This document shows, piece after piece, positions 8,673 through 16,914 of a DNA stretch of 64,000 bases. Positions within the stretch are counted from its first letter, which is position 1; the number at the start of each line of letters is the position of its first letter. A program made the position numbers and the translations under genes. The notes below the pieces were generated by a model that was not told the DNA's origin, did not search any database, and was given only the letters and a program-made list of their open reading frames with translations. The stretch covers positions 992,001 to 1,056,000 of the forward strand of contig NZ_AP022619.1 of the NCBI RefSeq assembly GCF_010731655.1, in the 5' to 3' direction. This DNA comes from Mycobacterium paraseoulense. Its GTDB lineage: Bacteria > Actinomycetota > Actinomycetes > Mycobacteriales > Mycobacteriaceae.

Positions 8673-9359
8673 CTACACCAGGCGTTCGCCCGGCTGTTGG
8701 TCGCCCAGCTCGTCGCGCTGGCCTTCGTCCTGGTTGCCCGTGAGCGACGAGGCCAGGCCGGGTCCGGCGGTGCTTCCGGCCGATGCGCCCTGGGCGATCG
8801 AGCCGAGCGAGCTCAGGGGGGCGGCGCCGGCGCCCAGCAATGTCGACGCGACGGTGCCGGCGGCGGGCATCGCGGGGCCAGCGCTCGGGACCGCCGGCGA
8901 GGTGGTCGGCACGGTCGGCGCCGGGCTGGCGACCGGGCCTGGGGTGACCGGTGACGTGTCCCAGGGAGCCGGGCCGCCCGCGCCGAGCGGCGGCCCCGCG
9001 GACATCAGTCCGCTTCCGCCCGCCGGTCCGACGAAAGTCTGGCCGGCGATTCGGCCGCCGGCCGAGTGCAACGAGCCGGCCGTCTCGCTGTCGACCTGGG
9101 CGTACATCCGGGCGATGTCGGTCAGCGCGGCGCCCGTCCGGGCGACCTCTGCCTGAGCCGCGGTGTTGAGGGCCAGCATCGCCGCGCCCTCCGCGGCAAA
9201 TGCGGCCACCGCCTGCATCGAGACCTCGTCCGCGCCGGCGGGAGCCAGCGCGGTCACCGGGCCGGCCGCGGCCGCGCCGGAGGCCAGACCCCGGGTGGCG
9301 AGGTCCACCACCTGCACCCCGATGACGCCGGCGGCCGGGTCATGTGACAGCGGTTCCAT
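8673..9359 (-). CDS. PE-family protein with Pro/Ala/Gly-rich tail
   Basis: Starting at ATG 9359 (228 residues), the first ~90 residues match the PE domain: two helices with PAGADEVSMQAVAAFAAEGAAM, then the type VII secretion signal YxxxD (YAQVD). The remainder is low-complexity Pro/Ala/Gly/Ser without PGRS repeats. PE proteins are exported by ESX systems, usually as heterodimers with PPE partners. No PPE or esx gene is next to it (the nearest PPE is at 35611), so it is an orphan here. Upstream in-frame sequence to 9572 does not look coding. Confidence 0.72.
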   Translation of the reverse strand: MEPLSHDPAAGVIGVQVVDLATRGLASGAAAAGPVTALAPAGADEVSMQAVAAFAAEGAAMLALNTAAQAEVARTGAALTDIARMYAQVDSETAGSLHSAGGRIAGQTFVGPAGGSGLMSAGPPLGAGGPAPWDTSPVTPGPVASPAPTVPTTSPAVPSAGPAMPAAGTVASTLLGAGAAPLSSLGSIAQGASAGSTAGPGLASSLTGNQDEGQRDELGDQQPGERLV

Positions 9360-9547
9360 GTGCGTGTGCTCCTGTGCGAGCGATGAGCGCCGGTACGTCG
9401 AGACCAGCTGCGCCGGACGATGAATCAAGTCTAAGGGCGCCGGCGGTGTGCTGCCCACACTTTCAGCCGGGCCCCACCCGGCCGTCGTCTCGGGCTCGAG
9501 CGCACGGCGCAAAAGCCCGAAATTGTCGGCCTCCTGCGATCGTCGCC

Positions 9548-9553
9548 TACTAT
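9548..9553 (+). promoter_or_regulatory. Predicted -10 element, leaderless start
   Basis: TACTAT followed by exactly six bases and then the ATG at 9560. No Shine-Dalgarno is seen. TTGTCG at 9523-9528 is a weak candidate -35. Predicts that transcription begins at the start codon. Confidence 0.5.
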
Positions 9554-9559
9554 CAGCCC

Positions 9560-10462
9560 ATGCGCGGCTCAAAGATCCTGATCACCGGCCCGACCGGTCA
9601 ACTGGCAACCCCCATTGCGCGGGCACTCGCGGCCGACAACGAGGTGTGGGGCATCGCCCGCTTCACCGATCCGGCCGCGCGGGAAGGTCTGGAGAAGGTG
9701 GGCGTCCACTGCCAGACGGTCAACCTGGCGGCCGGCGACTTCAGCGAGCTGCCAAACGATTTCGAGTACGTCCTCAACCTCGCGGTGGCCAAGAGCGGGC
9801 ACTGGGACAAGGACCTCGCGGCCAATGCGGAGTCGGTGGGCCTGCTCATGGCGCACTGCCGCGGCGCCAGGGCGTTCCTGCATTGCTCTTCGGCCGCCGT
9901 CTATGACCCACCCGGCGATGACCCCCGAGCCGAGGACGCCGCCCTGGGCGACAACCACAAGCCGCTGTTTCCCACGTACTCCATCTCCAAGATCGCCGGG
10001 GAAGTCGTTGCGCGGTCGATGGCGCGGGCCCTCGGAGTGCCCACCACCATCGCCCGGCTCAACGTCCCTTATGGCGACAACGGGGGGTGGCCCTTCTACC
10101 ACATGGAGATGATGCTCGCGGGCATCCCGATCCCCGTCCCGCCCGGGGAACCCGCCCGCTACAACCCGATTCACGAGGACGACATCATCGCGACCATCCC
10201 GAAGTTGCTGGAGGTGGCCGCGGTACCGGCGACCACGGTCAACTGGTGCGGCGACCAAACGGTCAGCATCCAGGAGTGGTGTGGCTACCTCGGTTCATTG
10301 GTGGGCAAGGAGCCGGTCTTCGAGGTGAGCGCTCAAGCGCTGCGCGGCAATCCCACCGACTGCGCGCGGATGCATGAGCTCATCGGTGGCACGACGGTGG
10401 ACTGGCGCGACGGGTTGCGGCGCATGGCCGCCAAGTTTCATCCAGAGTTGGTCGGCGCGTAG
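9560..10462 (+). CDS. NAD-dependent epimerase/dehydratase (extended SDR)
   Basis: A 300-residue extended short-chain dehydrogenase/reductase. The N-terminal nucleotide motif ITGPTGQLATP matches GxxGxxG. The active site has Ser in CSSAAVYD and the YxxxK pair in YSISKIAGE. The C-terminal half binds the substrate. Family members act on nucleotide sugars or other hydroxyl/keto substrates; the substrate cannot be named. The gene is divergent from the PE gene and lies 9 nt before an AraC regulator gene. Confidence 0.8.
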   Translation: MRGSKILITGPTGQLATPIARALAADNEVWGIARFTDPAAREGLEKVGVHCQTVNLAAGDFSELPNDFEYVLNLAVAKSGHWDKDLAANAESVGLLMAHCRGARAFLHCSSAAVYDPPGDDPRAEDAALGDNHKPLFPTYSISKIAGEVVARSMARALGVPTTIARLNVPYGDNGGWPFYHMEMMLAGIPIPVPPGEPARYNPIHEDDIIATIPKLLEVAAVPATTVNWCGDQTVSIQEWCGYLGSLVGKEPVFEVSAQALRGNPTDCARMHELIGGTTVDWRDGLRRMAAKFHPELVGA

Positions 10463-10471
10463 GAATTACCG

Positions 10472-10921
10472 GTGCGCGGGGGACCCGACGATGCGCAGCG
10501 GCTGCGAATCCTCGCGCTGCTCCGCCGCGTCCGCGACCGCATCGACCGGGAGTACGCGCGGCCGCTGGACGTGGAGGCGCTCGCCCGTGACGTGCACCTG
10601 TCCGCCGGCCACCTCAGCCGCGAGTTCCGCCGGGCGTACGGCGAGTCGCCCTACTCCTATCTGATGACGCGGCGCATCGAGCGAGCGATGGCGCTGCTGC
10701 GGCGCGGTGACCTCAGCGTCACCGAGGTGTGTTTCGCCGTCGGTTGCTCCTCGCTGGGCACCTTCAGCACTCGTTTCACCGAACTGGTCGGCGTGCCGCC
10801 GAGCACGTACCGGCGCCGGGGGGCGGGTGCGCTGGCCGGCATGCCGCCGTGCGTGGCCAAACAGGTCACCAAACCGATCAGGAATCGAGAAGCAGCGGTC
10901 ACCGGGCCGCATTTAGCCTGA
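10472..10921 (+). CDS. AraC-family transcriptional regulator (short)
   Basis: A 149-residue protein that is essentially one AraC DNA-binding domain: first helix-turn-helix around VEALARDVHLSAGHLSREF, second around SVTEVCFAVGCSSLGTFSTRF, then the family end GVPPSTYRRR. It has no separate ligand-binding domain. GTG 10472 is the likely start. It is followed 4 nt later by a VOC-family gene, and short AraC regulators next to a VOC gene are a familiar actinobacterial pair, so it may control the VOC gene and itself. Confidence 0.8.
   Translation: MRGGPDDAQRLRILALLRRVRDRIDREYARPLDVEALARDVHLSAGHLSREFRRAYGESPYSYLMTRRIERAMALLRRGDLSVTEVCFAVGCSSLGTFSTRFTELVGVPPSTYRRRGAGALAGMPPCVAKQVTKPIRNREAAVTGPHLA
10914..10919 (+). 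promoter_or_regulatory. Predicted -10 element, leaderless start
   Basis: TAGCCT inside the end of the AraC gene, six bases before the ATG at 10926. It would let the VOC gene be transcribed separately as a leaderless message. Confidence 0.35.
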
Positions 10922-10925
10922 CGCC

Positions 10926-11336
10926 ATGGACATCACGATTCACTCGAGCTTCCTGCCGCACGACGACCCGGAATCCTCGCTCGCGTTCTATCGCGACACC
11001 CTCGGCTTCGAAGTCCGCCTCGATGTCGGGAAGGGCAAGATGCGCTGGATCACCGTCGGCCCCCCGAGCCAGCCCGACACGTCGATCGTCCTGAGCCCGG
11101 CGGCCGCGAACCCGGGCATCACCGAAGACGAGCGGCGCACCATCGCCGAAATGATGGCCAAGGGCAGCTACGCCACCTTGCTCTTGGCGACCAAGGACCT
11201 CGATCGCACCTTCGAGCAGCTGCAGACCGGCGACGCCGACATCGTCCAGGAGCCGACGGACCAGCCTTACGGACTGCGTGACTGTGCCGTCCGCGATCCG
11301 GCGGGCAACCTGGTCCGCATTCAAGAATTGCGCTAA
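10926..11336 (+). CDS. VOC (glyoxalase/bleomycin-resistance) family protein
   Basis: A 136-residue single VOC module pair: the N-terminal repeat starts ITIHSSFLPHDDPESSLAFYRDTLGFEV, and the second repeat (ATLLLATKDLDRTFEQL to AVRDPAGNLVRIQEL) ends with the conserved Glu of the fold. Members are metal-dependent lyases, dioxygenases or drug-binding proteins; the reaction is not predictable. It is co-oriented with and 4 nt from the AraC regulator gene. Confidence 0.78.
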   Translation: MDITIHSSFLPHDDPESSLAFYRDTLGFEVRLDVGKGKMRWITVGPPSQPDTSIVLSPAAANPGITEDERRTIAEMMAKGSYATLLLATKDLDRTFEQLQTGDADIVQEPTDQPYGLRDCAVRDPAGNLVRIQELR

Positions 11337-11429
11337 CCGCCGCCGGGCATCGGTAGGGCAGTTGCCCGTTTCGCGGCACCCTACCGCGGACTCATCCGTG
11401 AATGCGGCCCTTGACCGCGCCGCGCCCAC

Positions 11430-11453
11430 AATGCTAAGCAAGTGCTCAGCATT
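11430..11453. promoter_or_regulatory. 24-bp near-perfect palindrome, operator candidate
   Basis: The outer arms are AATGCT and AGCATT, the inner arms AGCA and TGCT; 10 of 12 base pairs match about a central axis. It ends 40 nt before the ATG of the aldehyde dehydrogenase gene. TTGACC at 11411-11416 lies just upstream as a possible -35, so a bound dimer would cover the promoter. The form fits a TetR- or FadR-type operator; no such regulator is encoded next to it. Confidence 0.55.
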
Positions 11454-11493
11454 TCAGCGGCGGCCGGATGGCCCGCCATACGGGAGGGATCAG

Positions 11494-12948
11494 ATGACGC
11501 TGCAGACGGTATTGGATGACATCCGCAAGCGCCCGGGGACTGGGGACGTCATCGCGGTCATCGACCCCGCCACGGAGGAGATGATCACCGAATTCACCGA
11601 CTGTGGGGAAGCCGCGGTCGACGATGCCGTCGGGCGGGCCAGGGATGCCTTCGAGTCGGGCGTCTGGTCCCAACTCCCGGGCCGCGAACGCGCCAAGATC
11701 ATCTGGCGCATAGCGGACTTGATCGACGAACACGCCGAGGACTTCGCTCAGCTCGATTCGCTCAACACCGGCATGCCGTTGCTGCAGGCAAGGTTGCAGA
11801 TGTCCACCTGCTCGGAGTTCTTCCGCTACTACGCCGGTTGGTGTTCCAAGATCAACGGCGTCGCATACGACGTGAAGACCGACGGCATCGCGACGGACGC
11901 CTTCGTCGACATGCACGCCTACACGCTGAAGGAGCCTTATGGCGTGGTGGGGCTGATCTTCCCGTGGAACGGCCCGATCTTCAACGCCAGCGCGAAGCTG
12001 GCACCCGCGCTGGCCGCCGGCTGCAGCATGCTCGTCAAGCCCGCCGAGGAAACACCCTTGTCGGCGCTCTTGCTGAACAGGCTGGTCCACGAAGCGGGTG
12101 TGCCCGAGGGCGTGGTCAACCTGCTGACCGGTTACGGCCACACCGCGGGCGCGGCGATCACCGCGCATCCCGGCGTCGAGAAGGTCGCCTTCACCGGGTC
12201 GACCGAGGTCGGTAAGGAGATCGTGCGGGCGTCGGCCGGCAACCTGAAGAAGGTCACGCTCGAACTCGGCGGGAAGTCGCCGGTGCTGATCTTCGACGAC
12301 GCCGACCTGGACAAGGCCATCCTGATGGCGTCGTTGGGCATCTTCGTGCACTCCGGGCAGGGGTGCGTGTGCGGATCGCGGATCTTCGCGCAGCGCGGCG
12401 TCTACGACCGGGTCGTCGAAGGCATCGCGATGATGGCGAATACCTTCAAGTTGGGCGCCCCGAGCGAGGAGGGCTGCGTCAGCGGCCCATTGATCAGCCA
12501 GAAGCAGCTGACCCGCGTCATGGGCTTCATCGACGAGGGCAAACGCGACGGCGTCGAGGTCGTCACCGGCGGCCACCGGCTCGACCGCAAGGGCTACTTC
12601 GTCCACCCGACCGTGCTGACCAACGTCGACCCCGGCATGCGGCTCTACCAACAGGAGATCTTCGGGCCGGTGGTGACCGTCCTGCCGTTCGACGACGAAG
12701 ACGAAGCGGTGGCCATGGCCAACGACACCACCTACGGCCTGGCCGCCACCGCCTGGACCGAGAACGTTGGCCGCGCCCACCGGATCGTCAAGCGGCTGCA
12801 AGCGGGCAGCGTCCAGGTGAACTGCCAGTTGGTGTTCGACCACGACGTGCCCTTCGGCGGTCACAAGCAGTCCGGCTGGGGACACGAGTTCGGTCGCGAG
12901 GGCATCGACATCTACTTGAAGACGAAGTCGGTCTGGGCCCAGCTCTGA
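11494..12948 (+). CDS. NAD(P)-dependent aldehyde dehydrogenase
   Basis: A 484-residue ALDH-superfamily enzyme of normal length. NAD-binding segment GLIFPWNGPIF, phosphate loop FTGSTEVGK, general-base Glu in LELGGKSPV, catalytic Cys in GQGCVCGSR, and the C-terminal EIFGPVV and PFGGHKQSGWG motifs are all present. It oxidises an aldehyde to the acid; substrate unknown. ATG 11494 is chosen over upstream in-frame codons because GGGAGG lies 6 nt before it. A palindrome at 11430-11453 suggests ligand-controlled repression; a hairpin terminator follows at 12966. Confidence 0.9.
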   Translation: MTLQTVLDDIRKRPGTGDVIAVIDPATEEMITEFTDCGEAAVDDAVGRARDAFESGVWSQLPGRERAKIIWRIADLIDEHAEDFAQLDSLNTGMPLLQARLQMSTCSEFFRYYAGWCSKINGVAYDVKTDGIATDAFVDMHAYTLKEPYGVVGLIFPWNGPIFNASAKLAPALAAGCSMLVKPAEETPLSALLLNRLVHEAGVPEGVVNLLTGYGHTAGAAITAHPGVEKVAFTGSTEVGKEIVRASAGNLKKVTLELGGKSPVLIFDDADLDKAILMASLGIFVHSGQGCVCGSRIFAQRGVYDRVVEGIAMMANTFKLGAPSEEGCVSGPLISQKQLTRVMGFIDEGKRDGVEVVTGGHRLDRKGYFVHPTVLTNVDPGMRLYQQEIFGPVVTVLPFDDEDEAVAMANDTTYGLAATAWTENVGRAHRIVKRLQAGSVQVNCQLVFDHDVPFGGHKQSGWGHEFGREGIDIYLKTKSVWAQL

Positions 12949-12965
12949 GTTACCACCGACGCGGG

Positions 12966-12996
12966 AAAGCCCCGAACCATCAGGGTTCGGGGCTTT
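12966..12996. terminator. Bidirectional hairpin terminator
   Basis: A perfect 13-bp stem: AAAGCCCCGAACC at 12966-12978 pairs with GGTTCGGGGCTTT at 12984-12996 around a 5-nt loop. It lies between the aldehyde dehydrogenase gene and the convergent gene at 13016 and has a short T run on both strands, so it can serve both. Confidence 0.8.
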
Positions 12997-13015
12997 CGTC
13001 AGCTCACGGTCGCGT

Positions 13016-13270
13016 TCACGATCCCTTGGCGTACCGAGTCAGGAACCCGACGGCCGCGACCCCCGAGACGGCACCGATCACGCCCCACAGCACCAGCTGG
13101 AAGACCATCGAACCCAGGAACCAGCCGAATGTCATCCCGATGTAGAGGGCCCAGAACAGGCGGAAGGCGCTCCACAGCGCCACGGCGCCGGTGCTGAGGC
13201 CGATGTAGAGGCTGCGCTGCCGGTCCACCCGATTGATCTGCTCTTCGATGCCGGCCGGGACGATCTTCAT
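13016..13270 (-). CDS. Small two-helix membrane protein
   Basis: An 84-residue protein starting MKIVPAGIEEQINRVDRQRS, with a soluble N-terminal helix and two hydrophobic segments (about residues 23-46 and 52-74). GAAAGGA lies upstream of the ATG at 13270, which is preferred over an upstream start at 13417 whose extra sequence is not protein-like. No family recognised; function unknown. Confidence 0.65.
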   Translation of the reverse strand: MKIVPAGIEEQINRVDRQRSLYIGLSTGAVALWSAFRLFWALYIGMTFGWFLGSMVFQLVLWGVIGAVSGVAAVGFLTRYAKGS

Positions 13271-13582
13271 TTCTGACTTCCTTTCGTGGGGCGCCGCCGG
13301 GTTGGCGTCGTCGTTGGGCCAAGTACAGCCGCGCGAACCCGCTACCGATCCCAAACAGCCCACCCGACGGCACGCGGTGCCCCTGATTCGCGCGATAAGG
13401 CGAGAGTCGGGCGACACCGCCGTTGGGGAACGACCTCACTTGCGGACCACCCGCGCGGGTGGATCAATTCAGGTGGACACCACACCGCGGCGTGGCGTAG
13501 CCCCTCACCGGGTATCCGCCGGGGCGTGGGTTGGCGACGCTGGGCGTCGTCCGCCATTTGAATCGAGGAAGGAACGGTCCCG
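13271..13582. other. 312-bp divergent intergenic region with a 16-bp palindrome
   Basis: The region separates the small membrane protein gene (minus) from the SOUL gene (plus). At 13447-13462 the arms CCACCCGC and GCGGGTGG abut with no spacer, a perfect palindrome in a position suited to control either gene. GAGGAAGG just before 13583 is the ribosome site of the SOUL gene. No coding sequence is seen. Confidence 0.4.
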
Positions 13583-14230
13583 ATGATCAATCCGCTCAAG
13601 CTCGCCGAGCAGGTGGCCGAATCGGTGTTGGCGGTTGGCGGCATCCGGATCGGTACCGAGGAACCGAAGTTCACGCGCCAGCCACTGACCGCCACAGTCG
13701 AGATCCGCCGCTACGGTCCGCGGATCGCCGCCGAGACGACGGTCGACGCTGACGAAAACCGCGCTCGTGACGCCGGGTTCCGACGATTGGCGGGCTACAT
13801 ATTCGGCGGCAATCGGCGCGATCAATCGATCTCGATGACGGCACCCGTCGGCCAGCAGTCGAGCCGGGGCGGCGAACAGATCGCGATGACCGCGCCCGTC
13901 GTTCAGTCCGCCGGCGCCGAGACCGGCTGGACGATCAGGTTTTTCATGCCCTCGAAGTGGACGATGGACACCCTGCCCGCCCCCGACGATGACCGCGTCC
14001 GCCTCGTCACCGTGCCGCCGGCGACGGTCGCGGTGCTGCGGTTCAGCGGTGACCGCAGCCCCAAGGCGGTCGCCTCTCGCACCCGCGAGCTCTTGGACAT
14101 CTTGCGGAACAAGGGGATTCAGCCAGCCGGAGACCCCGAAGCCTGGTTCTACGATCCGCCCTGGACATTGCCGATGCGGCGTCGCAATGAGATCGCGATT
14201 CCCATCGATCCGGCGACCACACCGGAGTAG
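13583..14230 (+). CDS. SOUL-family haem-binding protein
   Basis: A 215-residue SOUL/HBP-family protein: FTRQPLTATVEIRRYGPRIAAET opens the domain, followed by GFRRLAGYIFGGN, two repeats of ISMTAPV / IAMTAPVV and the late segment WFYDPPWTLPMRRRNEI. These are the family's diagnostic motifs. SOUL proteins bind haem or related porphyrins; the physiological role in mycobacteria is not settled. A good ribosome site precedes ATG 13583. Confidence 0.88.
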   Translation: MINPLKLAEQVAESVLAVGGIRIGTEEPKFTRQPLTATVEIRRYGPRIAAETTVDADENRARDAGFRRLAGYIFGGNRRDQSISMTAPVGQQSSRGGEQIAMTAPVVQSAGAETGWTIRFFMPSKWTMDTLPAPDDDRVRLVTVPPATVAVLRFSGDRSPKAVASRTRELLDILRNKGIQPAGDPEAWFYDPPWTLPMRRRNEIAIPIDPATTPE

Positions 14231-14306
14231 CCCAGATGGGGCGGCGGATCGGTCCACGGTCGCGTGCGCGGCTCACCGGGTCGGGTGCCGGTACCGTGTC
14301 GCGGAG

Positions 14307-15143
14307 ATGACTCATCAGGAAGATCGCAAAGTGGACGCCGGGCTGCTGACCGGCGTATCGGAAACGGCGCTGCTGACGCTTTACGGAAGGGCACACCAGG
14401 CCGCGCAGCCCGACCCGATCATCGACGACCCCATGGCCATCAAGCTCGTCGACGCCATCGACTTCGACTTCGACAAGTTCGGCCGCAGGGGTCAGGAGAT
14501 GGCGCTGCGCTCGCTGGCCGTCGACCGATGCGCCGGCGCCTACCTCACCACCCACCCGGCGGCGACCGTCGTCGCGCTCGGGGAAGGCTTGCAAACGTCC
14601 TTCTGGCGGCTGGACCGCTCACTGGCCGAGCCGCAATTCAGGTGGGTCTCAGTGGATTTGCCTCCCGTCGTCGAACTTCGGCAGCGCCTACTCCCGCGTT
14701 CCGCGCGCATCACCCATCTCGCACAATCCGCCCTCGACTACACGTGGATCGACAAGGTCGACGCCCGCAACGGCGTGTTCGTCTCCGCCGAAGGCCTGTT
14801 GATGTATCTGCAGCCCGACGCGGCGCTGGGACTGATCGCCCGGTGTGCCAAGAGCTTTCCCGGCGGTCAGATGTTCTTCGACCTCCCGCCGACCCTCGTC
14901 AAAAGGATTGCACGGAAGGGGTTGCGTTCGTCCAAGCGCTACCGGGTGCCGCCGATGCCGTTCAGCCTCTCGGCGCGTCAACTGGCGAAGTTACCGCAGA
15001 CGATGCCCGGCGTCCGCGCCTTCCACGATGTCCCGATGCCGCCGGGCCGGGGCATGTTCTTCGGAACGCTCTACCCCGCGTTCTGGCGCTTCCCACCGGT
15101 GAAGCCGTATCGCGGCGTCTACGCCCTGCTCGAATTCGGCTGA
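14307..15143 (+). CDS. SAM-dependent methyltransferase, LCM/TcmP type
   Basis: A 278-residue member of the leucine carboxyl methyltransferase-like family (Pfam LCM). The pattern TALLTLYGRAHQAAQPDPIIDDPMA, ALRSLAVDRC, TVVALGEGLQTSFWRLD and FVSAEGLLMYLQPDAA is the family layout: a substrate lid, a SAM loop and the late EGL-MYL motif. It methylates a small molecule, probably at oxygen; the substrate is unknown. It is one of three LCM-type genes in the window (also 16915 and 50256). It converges on the MDR gene with three bases between them. Confidence 0.82.
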   Translation: MTHQEDRKVDAGLLTGVSETALLTLYGRAHQAAQPDPIIDDPMAIKLVDAIDFDFDKFGRRGQEMALRSLAVDRCAGAYLTTHPAATVVALGEGLQTSFWRLDRSLAEPQFRWVSVDLPPVVELRQRLLPRSARITHLAQSALDYTWIDKVDARNGVFVSAEGLLMYLQPDAALGLIARCAKSFPGGQMFFDLPPTLVKRIARKGLRSSKRYRVPPMPFSLSARQLAKLPQTMPGVRAFHDVPMPPGRGMFFGTLYPAFWRFPPVKPYRGVYALLEFG

Positions 15144-15146
15144 GCG

Positions 15147-16157
15147 TCAGCCGACCTTGACCACCAGCTTGCCGACGTTCTTGCCGTCGAACAGCATGTT
15201 GATCGCCGTGGGCAGCTGATCGAACCCCTCGACCACGGTCTCGAGCGGCGTGAGCTTTCCCGCCTCGATCAGGCCGGCGATCTCGCCGAGCGCTTCCGGG
15301 GCGCGCCCGAAGTGGTCGAGGACGATGAAGCCCTGCACGGTGGCGCGCTGGATGAGCAGATTCCCGAACGCCCGCGGACCCGGCGGCGGGTCTTCCGCGT
15401 TATACCCGGAGATCAAACCGCACAGCGCGACGCGGGCGCCGATGTTGAGGCGGGCGAAGATCGCGTCCATGATCTCCCCGCCCACGTTCTCGAAGTCGAC
15501 GTCGATGCCGTCGGGTGTTGCCGCCGCCAGCTGGGCGGCCCAGTCGTCGGCACGGTGGTCGACGACGGCATCGAAGCCCAACCGGTCGGTGAGCAGCGAG
15601 CACTTCTCGGGCCCCCCGGCGATCCCGACGACACGCGCACCGGCCGCCTTGGCGAGTTGGCCGGCCACCGAGCCGACCGCGCCGGCCGCCGCGGAAACGA
15701 CGACCGTCTCGCCGGGCTGCGGCTTGCCGATATCGCGGATCCCGATCCACGCGGTGAGTCCCGTCATCCCCAGCGCGCCCAGGTAGGCGCTCGGCGAGAT
15801 GCCCTGCGCGACGTCGACCGGATTGATGAGCGACGTGTCCGAGACGACCGCGTACTCCTGCCAGCCGAGGAGGCCCTGCACCCGCTGTCCGACGGCGTAG
15901 GTGGAACTCTTGGACGCGACCACCTCGCCGAGCGCTGCGGCGCGCATGACCTCGCCGATCCCTACCGGAGGCAGGTAGGTCGGGGTGTCGTTGATCCACA
16001 TGCGGTTCGTCGGGTCCAGCGAGATCCAGTCGACGCGCACCAGCGCCTCGCCGTCGCCGAGGTCGGGGATCGCCTCTTCGGTCAATTCGAAAGTGCCGGG
16101 GCCGATACGGCCGGTGGGACGTTCGCGAAGCAGGAAACGACGGTTTCGTCCGGTCAT
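15147..16157 (-). CDS. Zinc-independent MDR oxidoreductase (PTGR/LTB4DH-like)
   Basis: A 336-residue medium-chain reductase without zinc-binding cysteines. It shows the substrate segment WISLDPTNRMWIND, the MTGLTAWIGI loop, the Rossmann motif AAAGAVGSVAGQLAKAAGA and the C-terminal GKLVVKVG of the prostaglandin reductase / leukotriene B4 dehydrogenase group. These enzymes use NADPH to reduce alpha,beta-unsaturated ketones or quinones. ATG 16157 is supported by a -10-like element six bases upstream; longer upstream reading is non-coding. Confidence 0.85.
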   Translation of the reverse strand: MTGRNRRFLLRERPTGRIGPGTFELTEEAIPDLGDGEALVRVDWISLDPTNRMWINDTPTYLPPVGIGEVMRAAALGEVVASKSSTYAVGQRVQGLLGWQEYAVVSDTSLINPVDVAQGISPSAYLGALGMTGLTAWIGIRDIGKPQPGETVVVSAAAGAVGSVAGQLAKAAGARVVGIAGGPEKCSLLTDRLGFDAVVDHRADDWAAQLAAATPDGIDVDFENVGGEIMDAIFARLNIGARVALCGLISGYNAEDPPPGPRAFGNLLIQRATVQGFIVLDHFGRAPEALGEIAGLIEAGKLTPLETVVEGFDQLPTAINMLFDGKNVGKLVVKVG

Positions 16158-16163
16158 TAGCGC

Positions 16164-16169
16164 ACCGTA
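16164..16169 (-). promoter_or_regulatory. Predicted -10 element, leaderless start
   Basis: On the minus strand TACGGT, six bases and ATG 16157. No Shine-Dalgarno. Predicts a leaderless transcript for the MDR oxidoreductase. Confidence 0.4.
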
Positions 16170-16209
16170 CCCTTCAGTCAGGGGGCCGCCGAGCGGAAGG
16201 TTGTCCTCG

Positions 16210-16884
16210 ATGAACGTGGTGTCGCAAATCGTCGTAGTTCCCGTCGCCGTTCTGACGATGGCGGCCCTGTCGCTGCCCGGGTCGGCCGCCGCAGACCCGC
16301 CACCCACACAGCAGATCACCGTCGTGGCCGTCGGGCCCAGCGGCCAACCGATCAACGGCTACAAGGAGACGCCCCCCGAGGGCAACGTCTACGCCGTCAG
16401 CGACTGCAGCACTCCGTCGCCGTCGGCCGTCGCCGAGGACGTCTACTATTGCTCGCCCAGCGTGGCCGGCGCCGGCACCTGCTGGCCGTCGACGCCCGGA
16501 TCGATGCTGTGCGTGGACGATCCGTGGCAGCAGCGTCTGCACCGGGTGAGCTACGACCGTCCGCTCCCGCCCGTGCAGCCGACCGCCACCCCGGACCCGT
16601 TCGCACTGACCCTCGACGACGGCACCCATTGCCTGCTGCGCAACGGGGGTGCGTGGGGAGCACGCACCGACGGGTACGAGGGCGCCTACAGCTGCAGCGG
16701 CACCGGCGCGCACCTGGCGGTGCTATGGCTGCCCAGCCAGGGCGCGGGGAGTTGCGTCGACCGCTCCTCGGCGGTGTGGACGGTCAAGGTCGGTCAACTC
16801 GGCACACCCGGCACCGCCTTCCCGCCGCCCCAGACCCGCGCGGTGACCAGCGCCTGGTTCGCGGGCGGCAAGGCCGGTCAGTAA
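16210..16884 (+). CDS. Secreted protein of unknown function
   Basis: A 224-residue protein with a signal peptide of about 28 residues ending in GSAAADPPP. The mature part has eight or more cysteines in pairs (DCSTPSPS, YYCSPS, GTCWPS, MLCVDD, HCLLRN, YSCSGT, GSCVDR), suggesting a disulfide-bonded extracellular domain. GGAAGG lies 9 nt before ATG. It is divergent from the MDR gene (52 bp apart). I do not recognise a named family. Confidence 0.7.
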   Translation: MNVVSQIVVVPVAVLTMAALSLPGSAAADPPPTQQITVVAVGPSGQPINGYKETPPEGNVYAVSDCSTPSPSAVAEDVYYCSPSVAGAGTCWPSTPGSMLCVDDPWQQRLHRVSYDRPLPPVQPTATPDPFALTLDDGTHCLLRNGGAWGARTDGYEGAYSCSGTGAHLAVLWLPSQGAGSCVDRSSAVWTVKVGQLGTPGTAFPPPQTRAVTSAWFAGGKAGQ

Positions 16885-16901
16885 AGCGGCGACAGCGCTG
16901 C

Positions 16902-16907
16902 TATAAC
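16902..16907 (+). promoter_or_regulatory. Predicted -10 element, near-leaderless start
   Basis: TATAAC followed by seven bases and ATG 16915. Transcription would start at or one base before the start codon. Confidence 0.45.
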
Positions 16908-16914
16908 GCAAGGT

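Noticed and set aside
11446-12885. Long minus-strand ORF (479 codons) opposite the aldehyde dehydrogenase gene
   Set aside because: It mirrors the codon pattern of the plus-strand gene, has Arg/Gly/His-rich nonsense composition and no family motif; typical antisense shadow in GC-rich DNA.
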